This document shows positions 1 to 8,841 of a stretch of DNA of 59,986 bases, piece by piece. Made by a program: the position numbers and the translations under genes. The notes below the pieces were generated by a model that saw nothing but the letters and a program-made list of their open reading frames with translations, had not been told where the DNA came from and ran no database searches. The stretch comes from Dehalococcoidia bacterium (GTDB lineage: Bacteria; Chloroflexota; Dehalococcoidia; SM23-28-2): the NCBI GenBank assembly GCA_030615765.1, contig JAUWYP010000010.1:1-59986 (forward strand), read 5' to 3'. Positions within the stretch are counted from its first letter, which is position 1. The number at the start of each line of letters is the position of its first letter.

Positions 1-1
1 G

Positions 2-1555
2 CCCGCCCTCTCCCGCGGCGAGCTCCAGTGCGTGGGGGCCTGCACCCTGGACGACTACCGCCAGCACATCGAGAAGGACCCCGCCCTGGAGCGCCGCCTG
101 TCGCCCGTGTACATCGGCGAGCCCTCGCCCGAGGACACTATTGAGATGCTGAAGGGCCTCCGCCCTCGCTACGAGGCTCACCACAAGGTGAAGATAACGG
201 ACGAGGCTGTCGAGGCGGCGGTCAAGCTGTCCAGTCGCTACGTCACCGGTCGCTTCCTGCCCGACAAGGCCATCGACCTGATCGACGAGGCAGCCAGCAA
301 GCACATCATCGAGGCCCAGGCCCTGTCGCCGGAGCTGCGGGAGACGAAGGGCCGCGTCGATGAGCTGACCCGCCAGGAGGAGGCGGCCTCCGGTCGCGAG
401 GACTACGAGGAGGCGGCTCGCATCAAGAGCGAGCGGCTGCAACTGGAGAAGGAGTACGAGGCGGCCAAGGCCCAGTGGGCGGGGGAAGAGAAGATCGACC
501 TGACGGTGAGCGCCTCCGACATCGCTAGCCTGGTGGCCCACATGACAGGCATCCCCGTCGACCGGCTGATGGAGGGGGAGGCCGACAAGCTCCTGCGCAT
601 GGAGGAGCGCATCCACGAGCGCATCGTCGACCAGAAGGAGGCGGTGGCCGCCGTGTCCGACGCCATCCGCCGCGCCCGGTCCGGCCTCAAGGACCCCAGG
701 CGGCCCATCGGCAGCTTTGTCTTCCTGGGCCCCACGGGCGTGGGCAAGACGGAGCTGGCCAAGGCCCTGGCCGAGTTCATGTTCGACGACGAGGATGCCA
801 TGGTGCGCATCGACATGTCCGAGTACCAGGAGCGCCACACGGTGTCCCGCCTCATCGGCGCCCCGCCGGGATACGTGGGCTATGAGGAGGGCGGCAGCCT
901 CACCGAGGCCGTCCGCCGTCGGCCCTATCGGGTCGTCCTCTTCGACGAGGTGGAGAAGGCCCACTCGGACGTGTTCAACATCCTCCTCCAGATACTGGAG
1001 GACGGCCGCCTCACCGACGGCCATGGCCGTACGGTGGACTTCCGCAACACGGTGGTGATCATGACCTCCAACCTGGGGACAGCCGAGTTCCAGCGGCCCG
1101 CGGTGGGCTTCATGCCCGCCGGGAGGCAGACCAAGAGCGAGAGGGAGCGGCTGCGCAGCACCGTGGAGAAGGCCCTCAAGGAGGCCTTCCGCCCCGAGCT
1201 GCTCAACCGCATCGATGAGACGATCATCTTCGAGCCGCTGACCGAGGAGGACCTGAAGCAGGTCATCGAGCTGCTGATCAGCGACGTGCGCAAGCGCCTG
1301 GACGAGCGAGGCGTTGGCCTGGAGCTGACGGAGGCGGCCAAGGAGGCGCTGGTGAAGGAGGGCTTCGACCCCGTGTTCGGCGCCCGCCCCCTGCGGCGGA
1401 CGGTGCAGCGGCGGGTGGAGAACCCCCTGTCCAAGCGCATCCTGGCCGGCGAGTTCGGCGAGGGCGACACGGTGCTGGTGGACATCGAGGGCGAGGAGTA
1501 CATCTTCAGCCGCCAGGAGGTGGGGGCAAAGGCAACGGCAAAGGCCGCGAGCTAG
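2..1555 (+). CDS. clpC: ATP-dependent Clp protease ATP-binding subunit ClpC (3' part)
   Basis: Hsp100 unfoldase that feeds substrates to ClpP. The reading frame is open from the window edge, so only the last 517 codons are present; the N-domain and D1 Walker A lie upstream. Visible in order: the end of the D1 AAA+ module ([16 protein letters not shown], then [14 protein letters not shown]), a UVR-type coiled-coil middle segment around residues 115-150, which marks ClpC rather than ClpB, and the complete D2 module with Walker [27 protein letters not shown] pore loop, Walker [12 protein letters not shown], sensor 1 (MTSNLGT) and the C-terminal small domain (FGARPLRR). The long ClpB M-domain is absent. 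Family assignment is secure; the true start is outside the window. Confidence 0.96.
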   Translation, partial: PALSRGELQCVGACTLDDYRQHIEKDPALERRLSPVYIGEPSPEDTIEMLKGLRPRYEAHHKVKITDEAVEAAVKLSSRYVTGRFLPDKAIDLIDEAASKHIIEAQALSPELRETKGRVDELTRQEEAASGREDYEEAARIKSERLQLEKEYEAAKAQWAGEEKIDLTVSASDIASLVAHMTGIPVDRLMEGEADKLLRMEERIHERIVDQKEAVAAVSDAIRRARSGLKDPRRPIGSFVFLGPTGVGKTELAKALAEFMFDDEDAMVRIDMSEYQERHTVSRLIGAPPGYVGYEEGGSLTEAVRRRPYRVVLFDEVEKAHSDVFNILLQILEDGRLTDGHGRTVDFRNTVVIMTSNLGTAEFQRPAVGFMPAGRQTKSERERLRSTVEKALKEAFRPELLNRIDETIIFEPLTEEDLKQVIELLISDVRKRLDERGVGLELTEAAKEALVKEGFDPVFGARPLRRTVQRRVENPLSKRILAGEFGEGDTVLVDIEGEEYIFSRQEVGAKATAKAAS

Positions 1556-1677
1556 ACCCCTGCCAAGCCCAACGTGCTGACGAAGCCCGGCGCCTCTGCT
1601 TTTCGTAGCCCTGCGATCGGCTTAGAATGGCTTACGTGGTCGCGGGTGAGTTCACGGGGCCTGGAGGTTGAGGGACG

Positions 1678-1875
1678 ATGACAATGAGGCTCTCTGAGGA
1701 GACCAGAAATCACCTGCGGGCGGCCTGCAGGGAGAACCTGCTGGCCATCAGGGCGCTTCTGGATGTCCTCATCGGTGAGGCCGAGCCCGCCCCGGCCCGC
1801 GCTCCTGCCCCCTCAGAGCGGGTGGCCAGGCCGCGAGCGCCCCGCCGGCGTCGGCGGCCGCCGCCAGAGAAGTAG
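1678..1875 (+). CDS. Small hypothetical protein with basic Pro/Arg tail
   Basis: A 65-residue protein I do not recognise. It starts MTMRLSEETRNHLRAA, with a predicted amphipathic helix over residues 5-35, followed by an Ala/Pro-rich stretch and a very basic Arg/Pro tail (RRRRRPPPEK). GGAGG lies about 10 bases before the ATG, which supports translation. It sits about 120 bp after clpC in the same direction, but nothing links the two functionally. The composition could also arise from a chance GC-rich frame, so the call rests mainly on the ribosome binding site. Confidence 0.45.
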   Translation: MTMRLSEETRNHLRAACRENLLAIRALLDVLIGEAEPAPARAPAPSERVARPRAPRRRRRPPPEK

Positions 1876-1951
1876 CAGGCACCCTCTACCCGTCCCCGGC
1901 TCAACTCGCGGCATTCCGCGATGGCTCTCTAGACCCAGCGACTGCTGTCGG

Positions 1952-1980
1952 TTGCGGTTGATAGCTGAGGCCGCTATCAT
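1952..1980 (+). promoter_or_regulatory. Putative bioY promoter with internal inverted repeat
   Basis: TTGCGG (1952-1957) and TATCAT (1975-1980) are separated by 17 bp and lie 30 bp before the bioY start. GATAGC (1960-1965) and GCTATC (1973-1978) form an inverted repeat that overlaps the -10 element and could bind a regulator. Biotin control is inference from the downstream gene. Confidence 0.45.
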
Positions 1981-2010
1981 GGGCGCAGTCAATATCCCAG
2001 GAGGAGCTCG

Positions 2011-2616
2011 ATGCGCGTAAACAGCCGTACTGAGGCCCTGGCAGTCGCCCTTCTGCCGCAGAAGGGCATCCTGGTGCAGGTGACGCTGGTGCTGGCCGCC
2101 AGCGCCTTCACCGCCGTTGCCGCCCAGGCGCGGATCAACCTGCCTTTCACCCCCGTACCGATCACCGGCCAGACCTTCGCTGTGCTGCTGGTAGGGGCGC
2201 TTCTCGGCAGTCGCCTGGGGGCAGCCAGCATGGTCACCTACTGGTCTCAGGGAGCAGCGGGCTTGCCCGTCTTCGCCGGCGGCCTGGGCGGCTGGCACAT
2301 TGCCACCGGCCCCACGGGGGGCTATATCGTGGGCTTTATCGCCGCCGCCTATGCGGTGGGCTTTCTAGCCGAGCGGGGCTGGGACCGCCGTCCCTGGACG
2401 CTGGCCCTGGCCATGTTAGGGGGACAGGCTCTCATCTACGCTGCGGGGCTCTCCTGGCTCGCCCACTTCACTTCTGGCAAGAGCGTCTTCGAGTTGGGTC
2501 TCTACCCGTTCATGGCCGGCGACGCCATAAAGCTAGTGCTGGCCGCCTCCCTCGTCCCCTCGGGGCGCGCCGCCCTGGGCGCCCTGCCTATGGGCGGTCT
2601 CCCTAGGCAGCGCTAA
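2011..2616 (+). CDS. bioY: Biotin transporter BioY (ECF S component)
   Basis: Membrane substrate-binding component of an energy-coupling factor transporter for biotin. The 201-residue length is normal. The family signature is clear: an N-terminal helix rich in Ala/Leu, then INLPFTPVPITGQTFAV, GALLGSRLGAAS, the GLPVFAGG loop, GPTGGYIVGF and a C-terminal FMAGDAIKLVLAA helix; six membrane segments are expected. The ATG is preceded by AGGAGG with 6-base spacing. No bioM/bioN-type ATPase or T component and no biotin synthesis genes lie nearby, so it either shares a housekeeping ECF module encoded elsewhere or works alone, as known for some BioY proteins. Confidence 0.95.
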   Translation: MRVNSRTEALAVALLPQKGILVQVTLVLAASAFTAVAAQARINLPFTPVPITGQTFAVLLVGALLGSRLGAASMVTYWSQGAAGLPVFAGGLGGWHIATGPTGGYIVGFIAAAYAVGFLAERGWDRRPWTLALAMLGGQALIYAAGLSWLAHFTSGKSVFELGLYPFMAGDAIKLVLAASLVPSGRAALGALPMGGLPRQR

Positions 2617-2683
2617 GCTCCGGTAGCAGTATCGCGAGCGGGTCCTCTCCTAGTCCCTTGCTTTCTCCAAGATGAGGCGATGC

Positions 2684-2804
2684 ACCCCCTCGCTTTGCTC
2701 AGGGCAGGCTCTTGCCATTTCGCCGACATCGCCGCTGAGATTCTTCGCTCCGCTCAGAATGACGCTAGGCCATGCTGTCACCCTGAGCGTAGCGAAGGGT
2801 CTCA
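2684..2804. repeat. Cluster of three TTCG-N4-GCTC hairpin repeats
   Basis: Three short imperfect palindromes share a core TTCG/TCG-N4-GCTCAG. One is at about 2685-2709, one at 2736-2763 (stem ATTCT/AGAAT) and one, in opposite orientation, at 2777-2804 (stem ACCCT/AGGGT). Stem bases differ between copies but remain complementary within each copy. The last two copies form a larger inverted repeat of 28 bp with about five mismatches. They occupy most of the 255-bp gap between convergent genes bioY and the GPH symporter gene. Related copies lie at 44206-44255. Confidence 0.75.
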
Positions 2805-2871
2805 CTCCAGATGGCACACTGCGCCCGGGTGTCGCTGTGGCTCGGTGATAGAACACCCTAGTCCCTCGCTA

Positions 2872-4278
2872 TCAGCGCACCTCCACCGTATCCGCGGTCA
2901 CCGTGTCCGGCAGGGTGTAGCCGCGGAAGGCCAGGAACCCCAGCAGGGCCGATAGGCCGGCCACCGGCCCTATCAGGCGAATGCCCAGCGGGTTGTCGGC
3001 CGTGCTCCCCAGTACGAGCAGGGAGGCCAGGATCAGGGGGAAGAGAGCCGAGGCTATCTTCTCCAGGGTAGCCTGGGTGCCGTAGTAGATAGCCTCCCGC
3101 CGCATGCCTGTCCTCAGCTCGTCGTAGTCGATGATGTCGGCCATGATGGCGTTGGGGAAGGTGAAGACCGCCGCCATGGGCAGCCCCATCAGGGCCACAA
3201 AGAAGACCGCCTGGAGCAGCGTGTCGATGCCGGGTAGGAAGCCCATGAAGGCGATAAACGGCAGATAGACTCCGCCTATCAGCATGGCCGTCGAGTAGAC
3301 CCAGGCCTTGCCCCGGCGCAAGGACATTCGGTAGACGAAGGGAAGACAGAGCAGAACAACGATGATGGCCGCGGCCATCAGCACGGCGACCACGGTGCCC
3401 TCTGCCACGCCGAACTCCAGTCCGAACAGTTGGAGAGTGGCCGGGTTTCCCGCCTCCACTTTGGCGATGTCGCTGGGGAAGTCGCCCAGGAGCACCGCGC
3501 CGGACCAGAACGGGAGGGCGGCGGTCATCATCGATATGGCCATATTGAACAGGATGAAGGTGGGCAGGAAGAAGAGGAATGGCCTGTTGGTGAAAGTGGA
3601 GCGAATCGCCTCGATCGGGTTCACCTGGGCGGGCTCCACGTCCAGGCGCACGTGTCGCCAGGCGCCCGACAGGGCGATGTAGCGGGAAGTCATGCCCATG
3701 ACGGCCATGCTGATGGCCATCGTCTGGAAGCCGAAGGCGTCTCGTATGATCCCACTGCCCACCAGGGCGACGGCCGCTCCCACCGTGCCGAAGAACACCT
3801 GCCAGGTCACTACGCTCACGCGACCCTTGGAGGTCACGGCGATCTCCGGCAGAAGGGATTCGAAGGGGCCGCCGGATAAGGTGCTGAACAGGTGGAAGGC
3901 CTCCAGCATGAGAAAGAAGTAGAGCGCGTTGACCATGCTCTCGCCGCCGATGGGGGGAGTCCAGAGGAGGACGAAGAACACGGCGTAGAAGGGGGTGGCC
4001 AGCACGACGAAGGGGATGCGTCGCCCCCAGCGCGAGCGAGTGCGGTCGCTCCACCAGCCGATGAGGGGATCGTCCAGGGCCTCGATCAGGCGGGCCGCCG
4101 TGAACAGAGCGCCGAGGACCAGGATGGGCACACGCTTCTCGATGTCGGCATCGCCGGGAGGGGCGTAGAAGTAGATGAGCCAGAGGTCCTTGGAGCGGCC
4201 GATGACGTTGCCCCCGAAGCTGCCGGAAGCATAGACCAGCCTGTTGAACAGGGGCAGTTCCTGGGCGTCGTTAGCCAC
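2872..4278 (-). CDS. GPH-type (MelB-like) major facilitator sugar:cation symporter
   Basis: Inner-membrane transporter of the glycoside-pentoside-hexuronide:cation symporter branch of the MFS (MFS_2), 468 residues with twelve predicted membrane helices. The N-terminal YASGSFGGN, the helix 2 LIEALDDPLIGWWSDRTRSR loop with its conserved acidic pair and Arg-rich cytoplasmic turn, WGRRIPFV, and the late YDELRTGMRREAIYYG segment are characteristic of the family. The substrate cannot be read from the sequence; relatives move sugars, but lipid transporters also belong here. The start is a GTG with GAGGG four bases upstream. It is followed 46 bp upstream on the same strand by nothing obviously coupled and stands as a single gene. 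Confidence 0.88.
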   Translation of the reverse strand: MANDAQELPLFNRLVYASGSFGGNVIGRSKDLWLIYFYAPPGDADIEKRVPILVLGALFTAARLIEALDDPLIGWWSDRTRSRWGRRIPFVVLATPFYAVFFVLLWTPPIGGESMVNALYFFLMLEAFHLFSTLSGGPFESLLPEIAVTSKGRVSVVTWQVFFGTVGAAVALVGSGIIRDAFGFQTMAISMAVMGMTSRYIALSGAWRHVRLDVEPAQVNPIEAIRSTFTNRPFLFFLPTFILFNMAISMMTAALPFWSGAVLLGDFPSDIAKVEAGNPATLQLFGLEFGVAEGTVVAVLMAAAIIVVLLCLPFVYRMSLRRGKAWVYSTAMLIGGVYLPFIAFMGFLPGIDTLLQAVFFVALMGLPMAAVFTFPNAIMADIIDYDELRTGMRREAIYYGTQATLEKIASALFPLILASLLVLGSTADNPLGIRLIGPVAGLSALLGFLAFRGYTLPDTVTADTVEVR

Positions 4279-4324
4279 GATCCCTCGCTGGCCTCAGGAG
4301 GCACTCCATCTGGCGGCCTGCCAC

Positions 4325-5137
4325 CTAGCGACCGGCCCTCTCCTGGGCCAGCGCCTCCTCGATGGCCGGCGCATACACGCCCCACAGCTCGCTTGGCAGT
4401 AGGCGGCCGATAGCTACCATCACCTGCTCGCTGGCCAGGCGCTCGCGCTCTCCTTTCTCCACGCCGCGCGGTACCTGGATCGAGAAGGACGGGCCAAAGG
4501 ATGCGATGAGCCCTCCTTCTTGCTCGAAGATGCCGACGGGAAGTATGGGTATGCCGCGGTTGCTCAGGGAGAGGAGAAACGAGCCCACCCCCGGCATGGG
4601 CTGGATGAGCTGCCCCGTGCCTATCGCTTCAGGGAAGAAGCCGATGGCGTCCCCCGACCCGCGCAGCACGTTCAGAATGGTGCGCAGAGCGGCTGCGCGG
4701 CCCACGCCCCGCTCGGCCCCGCGGGGAACGATGACCAGCCCGTACACCTGGGCGATGCGTCGAAACAGCCAGCGGACTGCCCAAACGGGCACGGGGAGCA
4801 GGCCCAGGCGAAAGTCGTACCATTCACTGGTCATCAGCCAGCGCAGCGATCTCTGGCTGGTTCGCCTCTGAGCCACGGCGTGGGAGGCGAGCATGCCGCC
4901 CCAGAATACCTTCAGGCCCGGCCGCTCGTAGTGATTGGCCACCAGAACGAAGGGACCTTCGGGGGGGATGTGCTGGTCGTTGAGAGCGTGTGGCTCGGGC
5001 CTGGCGGCCATGAGCGTCGCTTCCACGTCCGCTGCCAGGTTGCGAGTGCGACCGCGAAGCACCGCCCAGATGAACTTGAGGATGAGCGACCTGCGGAAGC
5101 CGTACGCCTCTTGTCGTTCTTGAATTGGTCTGCCCAT
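4325..5137 (-). CDS. PlsC-like lysophospholipid acyltransferase family protein
   Basis: Probable membrane-associated acyltransferase of about 270 residues. The region ANHYERPG corresponds to motif I (HX4D) of the PlsC family, but the Asp position is Gly here. IVPRG and FFPEAIGTG correspond to motifs II and III, and PILPVGI to motif IV. The loss of the Asp makes glycerolipid acyl transfer uncertain. I chose the ATG at 5137: an in-frame ATG at 5155 is embedded in a TATAAT hexamer that looks like the -10 element, so transcription probably begins after it. The neighbouring flippase-like gene suggests a role in envelope lipid metabolism, but the genes are 128 bp apart. Confidence 0.72.
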   Translation of the reverse strand: MGRPIQERQEAYGFRRSLILKFIWAVLRGRTRNLAADVEATLMAARPEPHALNDQHIPPEGPFVLVANHYERPGLKVFWGGMLASHAVAQRRTSQRSLRWLMTSEWYDFRLGLLPVPVWAVRWLFRRIAQVYGLVIVPRGAERGVGRAAALRTILNVLRGSGDAIGFFPEAIGTGQLIQPMPGVGSFLLSLSNRGIPILPVGIFEQEGGLIASFGPSFSIQVPRGVEKGERERLASEQVMVAIGRLLPSELWGVYAPAIEEALAQERAGR

Positions 5138-5265
5138 GCCTCTTACCCGTCTCATTATAGCAAGGGCCGTCCGCTCTGGGCCGCGACCTGCTCGGCAGCA
5201 GCCCAGCTCTTGGGTTCATTGCTCATGTTGTAGCGAGCGTCAAACGGCGCCGAGGCCAATCTGCC

Positions 5266-6324
5266 CTAGGTTGGGGCATCGTTCGCATTGGAGGCACGGC
5301 CACTCGCTGCTGCCGATTGGCGGCTATTTCGCTGCAGATAGAAGACGTCCTCAAATCGAAGCTTTAGCATCCATATGGACATCAGGCCAGTCAGGCCAAT
5401 CCAGATTGAGATGAAGACGTGCGTCCCGATGGCGTAGCCAGCCGCCAGCGTCCGGTCGACCCCGAAGAGAGCGACGACCTCTTGGAGGGCGACTTCGTAT
5501 ACGCCGATGCTGGTGGGGGTGAGAGGCAATGACACTACCAGGTTCGCCCCAATCATGATGACCAGGTAGGCGCTAAACGGCAGGTCGAGGCCAAAGGCCT
5601 GGCCAAAGAGCCAGAAGACCACTGCTTCCATCAGCCAGGCCGGGAAGGAGATCAAGATAGCCTGAGCAGCCAGCCGAACATCGCGTAGGGCGGCCAGCCC
5701 GTCAACAAAAGGAGGGACGAGCGTGGCTGCCTGGTCTCGCAGCCAGCGAGGCAGCCAGCGTGCCCACCTGGCTTGCCCAAGGTCGGCCGGCAGCCTTATG
5801 CGCGCTGCCAGGACGGCTATCAGCAGCCCTACCGCTACCAGCGCCGCCAAGCCCCATAAGACGCTGGTTCGCACGACCGGCGCATCCTGCAGTGACAGCC
5901 CAATGATAATCAAGGGGACAAACGTGGCTGCGTCCAGCAGCGTTTCCACTACTATGACGGTGGCTGTGAGCTCCGCCCGCGGAATGTTGTATCTCTGGGC
6001 AGGCACCTGAATGCGCACGAGGTCGCCCGCGCGCACCGGCATCAGGTTGTTGATCATGTTGGAGATGAGGAATGTGCCGAAGAGGCCAGACAGAGGCAGC
6101 CCCGGGATGTGGCCAAGAAAGATACGCCAGCGTAGTGTATGGATCAGTTTCGATAGAGTGAAAATCAGCAGGGCTGCCACGATCCAGGCGTAGTTTACCT
6201 CGGTAAACGTCCGCAGGGCCTCGCCGATGTTGACCCGCCAGGCGAGCAGCCCCAGGAACAGGAAAACGAACGCCAGCTGGAACCAGACGCGCCGTCTGCG
6301 AACGGCCTGCCTCCCGATATTCAT
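5266..6324 (-). CDS. Lysylphosphatidylglycerol synthase-type transmembrane (flippase-like) protein
   Basis: Polytopic membrane protein of 352 residues of the YbhN/UPF0104 family, the membrane half of MprF-like proteins, with about eight hydrophobic segments. Family hallmarks seen are LRWRIFL after the second helix, FLISNMINNLMPVRAGDLVR (the conserved N-x-x-x-P-x-R-x-G-E/D motif), an ETLLDAATF helix and a C-terminal LTPTSIGVYEVAL block. It lacks a soluble aminoacyl-transferase domain, so lipid translocation or export is more likely than lysyl transfer. It lies upstream of the PlsC-like gene on the same strand. The substrate is unknown. Confidence 0.85.
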   Translation of the reverse strand: MNIGRQAVRRRRVWFQLAFVFLFLGLLAWRVNIGEALRTFTEVNYAWIVAALLIFTLSKLIHTLRWRIFLGHIPGLPLSGLFGTFLISNMINNLMPVRAGDLVRIQVPAQRYNIPRAELTATVIVVETLLDAATFVPLIIIGLSLQDAPVVRTSVLWGLAALVAVGLLIAVLAARIRLPADLGQARWARWLPRWLRDQAATLVPPFVDGLAALRDVRLAAQAILISFPAWLMEAVVFWLFGQAFGLDLPFSAYLVIMIGANLVVSLPLTPTSIGVYEVALQEVVALFGVDRTLAAGYAIGTHVFISIWIGLTGLMSIWMLKLRFEDVFYLQRNSRQSAAASGRASNANDAPT

Positions 6325-6473
6325 TGGCTATTCCTTGCCGCGCTGGCCAAACAGGCCACCGGCCGCCTAGATTCTATCGCGAGTGTCCAGCGGCAGCAAT
6401 TTGGGGCCGCGCTTTGGCGGCCTATCTTGACTGGCGTCATAGTATACTGTAATTGCAGGGAAGGTGGTCTGCT

Positions 6474-7187
6474 ATGCCCATAGTGACCATGTCCGGGACG
6501 GCAGGCAGCGGCGCCCGTGAGGTGGGCCCGCTAGTGGCAGAGATCCTGGGCGTTGACTATGTGGACAGGCAGATCATGGTAGATGCCGCCCGGCGCCTGG
6601 GCGTTAGCGCTGAAGCCCTGGCCGAGCGGGACGAGCGCTCCACGGGCTTCAGGGAGAGGCTGGCCAACATGCTGCGCACCTTCCTGGAGCGCTCGGCCGT
6701 GGCCGGCGTTGGAGACCCCCTGATAGGCAGCGACGGCCTGGAGGTGCTCCTGGCTCGCTCCTACGGCGAGATGGGCGCCGAGGTCGGCAGCTCGGCCCAG
6801 GAGCTGGACGATGCCCTCTACATAAAGACGGTAAGCGCTATCATTAGCGAGTTGGGCCAAAAGGGCGACATCGTTATCCTCGGTCGTGGCGGTCAGATGA
6901 TCCTCAAGGAAGTGCCCATCGCCCTCCACGTGGTCACCCACGCCCCTCTGGAACTGCGCACCCGCCGCGTCGCCGAGCGCGAGCAGCTAGGGCCCGAAGA
7001 AGCCGGCAAGAGGGTTCACGAGCTCGACAGCGGGCGCGAGGCCTTCCACCGCAAGTTCTTCAAAGTGGACGTGAATGATCCCTGCCTCTATGACTTGGTG
7101 ATCGAAACCAGTCGTCTCCCCTACGCGGTGGCAGCGGAGATAGTCGCTCTGGCGGCCCGGGCCAAAGAGAGCCGGGTCTCTTGCTAG
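6474..7187 (+). CDS. Cytidylate kinase-like family protein
   Basis: P-loop protein of 237 residues of the cytidylate-kinase-like group. The N-terminus VTMSGTAGSGAREVG replaces the usual GxxGxGKG with a lysine-free loop, as in other members of this group, followed by VDYVDRQIM. Later it has DIVILGRGGQMIL and an Arg-rich lid region (LRTRRVAEREQL). True nucleotide phosphorylation is not proven. I start at ATG 6474 because GAAGGTGG lies seven bases before it; an in-frame TTG at 6453 lacks such a site. It runs divergently from the flippase-like gene. TATACT at 6443-6448 may be its -10 element. Confidence 0.8.
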   Translation: MPIVTMSGTAGSGAREVGPLVAEILGVDYVDRQIMVDAARRLGVSAEALAERDERSTGFRERLANMLRTFLERSAVAGVGDPLIGSDGLEVLLARSYGEMGAEVGSSAQELDDALYIKTVSAIISELGQKGDIVILGRGGQMILKEVPIALHVVTHAPLELRTRRVAEREQLGPEEAGKRVHELDSGREAFHRKFFKVDVNDPCLYDLVIETSRLPYAVAAEIVALAARAKESRVSC

Positions 7188-7192
7188 TGGCC

Positions 7193-7507
7193 CTACTTCT
7201 CCTCACTTGCCTCTAAGCGGGCGAGTATCTCCGTGAGGACGGCCTCGCCTCGTTCCAGGCGGGTACGGATGCCCCAGGGGCCTTCCAGGGGCAGGTTGAA
7301 GGCGGACGCCTGCTCCTGTCTGTCGGCGGGCATGGTGCCCACGGCCTGGAGGAAGCCATCGGTTTCGGCCGAGCTCTCCCCGAAGATGCTTATCAGCAAG
7401 TAGCGGGTCTGGTCTATCCAGCGGGCGTGGTCGTTGGATACGGGGCCCAATCCTCGCAGATGGGTCAGGCGCTGCAGCTGGCGGCGAATCCTGTCGGCGG
7501 CTGACAT
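7193..7507 (-). CDS. Hypothetical protein
   Basis: A 104-residue soluble, mostly helical protein that I cannot assign. It begins MSAADRIRRQLQRLTHLRGL and ends in a Glu-rich helix (LTEILARLEASEEK). A central segment, WIDQTRYLLISIFGE, looks like a buried helix. It has no signal peptide, membrane segment or cysteine motif. It is convergent with the cytidylate-kinase-like gene, with only 5 bp between stops. The unbroken frame and ordinary composition favour a real gene. Confidence 0.6.
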   Translation of the reverse strand: MSAADRIRRQLQRLTHLRGLGPVSNDHARWIDQTRYLLISIFGESSAETDGFLQAVGTMPADRQEQASAFNLPLEGPWGIRTRLERGEAVLTEILARLEASEEK

Positions 7508-7623
7508 GGGGCTCGATACCTACGCCAAGCATTATAGCCAGCCGCTAACAGCAGGGCTAGCCCGGGTACGGGAGAGGCCGCTCACTGTTGATTCGCGGCC
7601 GTTCGCGCTCTAGACTCGGAGCT

Positions 7624-8841
7624 ATGTGGCGAGGACGGATGGGCGAAGATCCAGCAGTGGCAAACTCGCTGCCTGGCAGGCAGCGTGAGCCTCTGTGGAC
7701 GGCCGACTTCCGGCTCCTCCTGGTCTGCACGCATCTCGCCTTCGCCAGCTTCTTCTCCACCTTCACCACCCTGCCCCTCTATCTGGAAGATGCAGGCAAG
7801 TGGCAGATCGGCCTGGTGGTGGGCAGCATGGGCCTTGCCGGGATGCTCATACGGCCCCTGGCCGGTCTGTGGGCGGACCGGTATGGGCGCAAACGATTCA
7901 TGGTGATAGGCGCTGGGGTTACAGCCCTCAGCCTGGCGGCCTGCGCCCTCAGCGACGATCCTTACCTGCTGCTGCCGCTGCGGATGGTGAACGGGGTGGG
8001 CATGGTGCTCTTCATCACCGCCGCCTTCGCTACCGTGGCCGACATTGTACCCGCCGACCGCCGCGGGCTTGCTTTCGGCTACGTCGCCATGATGAACAGC
8101 CTCCCTCAGGTCTATGCCCCCTGGCTAGCTCTGACGATAGCGAAGACCTGGGGCTTCACCCCTTACTTCCTGGCGGCGGCCATGGTCTCCGGCCTGGCCT
8201 TCGTCGTTAGCAGTCGCATCGGTGGTGGCAGGGGCGCGGCGGGGGCGGCGGAGGGATTCTCAGCTGCTGCCCTGGTGAGCCGTAGCACGCTGCTTCCTGC
8301 CTCCTTGTTCCTGTCCCTGACGGTGGCCTTCGGGGCCATTCAGGCCTTCCTGCCTCTCATGGCCGATGACCGAGACCTGGGCAACCCCGGGCTCTTCTTC
8401 GTGCTGTACGGCGTGGTGGTCGTGCCTCTGCGGCCTGTGGTAGGGGCCATAGCCGACCGCTATGGTCGAGCGGTGGTATTCGTTCCGGGCCTGGTTGTGG
8501 GCGGCCTGGGGATGTTCCTGCTGGCCGCCGCCTCCGCGCAGGGGGTGATGCTGGCGGCGGCGGTGCTCTTTGGTCTTGGCTTCGGTGCGGCTCATACGGC
8601 CCTTCTGGCCCTGACCGTGGACCGGGCCGGGAGCGAACGGCGAGGGGTGGCCATGTCCACATTCGGCCTGGCGTGGGACACGGGGTCGGGTGTGGGGGCG
8701 CTAACCTTTGGCCTGATGGCTGCGTTCGCCAGCTATGGCGTCGTGTTCGCTATGGCCGGTGCCTTTCCCCTGGCGGCCAGCATGCTCTTTGTGGCGGGCA
8801 GTCGCCTGGCGAGGCGCGGAGTGCCTGATGCGGTCGACTAG
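7624..8841 (+). CDS. Major facilitator superfamily transporter
   Basis: Twelve-helix MFS protein of about 405 residues, probably a drug or metabolite exporter. The MFS signature after helix 2 reads RPLAGLWADRYGRKRF, and a second half-signature RPVVGAIADRYGRAVVF marks the duplicated C-terminal half. The substrate cannot be predicted. Start choice is uncertain among ATG 7624, ATG 7639 and TTG 7588, since none has an ideal ribosome binding site; the protein core begins near WTADFRLLLVCTH. Its stop shares the tetranucleotide CTAG (8838-8841) with the stop of the convergent rimI gene. Confidence 0.88.
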   Translation: MWRGRMGEDPAVANSLPGRQREPLWTADFRLLLVCTHLAFASFFSTFTTLPLYLEDAGKWQIGLVVGSMGLAGMLIRPLAGLWADRYGRKRFMVIGAGVTALSLAACALSDDPYLLLPLRMVNGVGMVLFITAAFATVADIVPADRRGLAFGYVAMMNSLPQVYAPWLALTIAKTWGFTPYFLAAAMVSGLAFVVSSRIGGGRGAAGAAEGFSAAALVSRSTLLPASLFLSLTVAFGAIQAFLPLMADDRDLGNPGLFFVLYGVVVVPLRPVVGAIADRYGRAVVFVPGLVVGGLGMFLLAAASAQGVMLAAAVLFGLGFGAAHTALLALTVDRAGSERRGVAMSTFGLAWDTGSGVGALTFGLMAAFASYGVVFAMAGAFPLAASMLFVAGSRLARRGVPDAVD

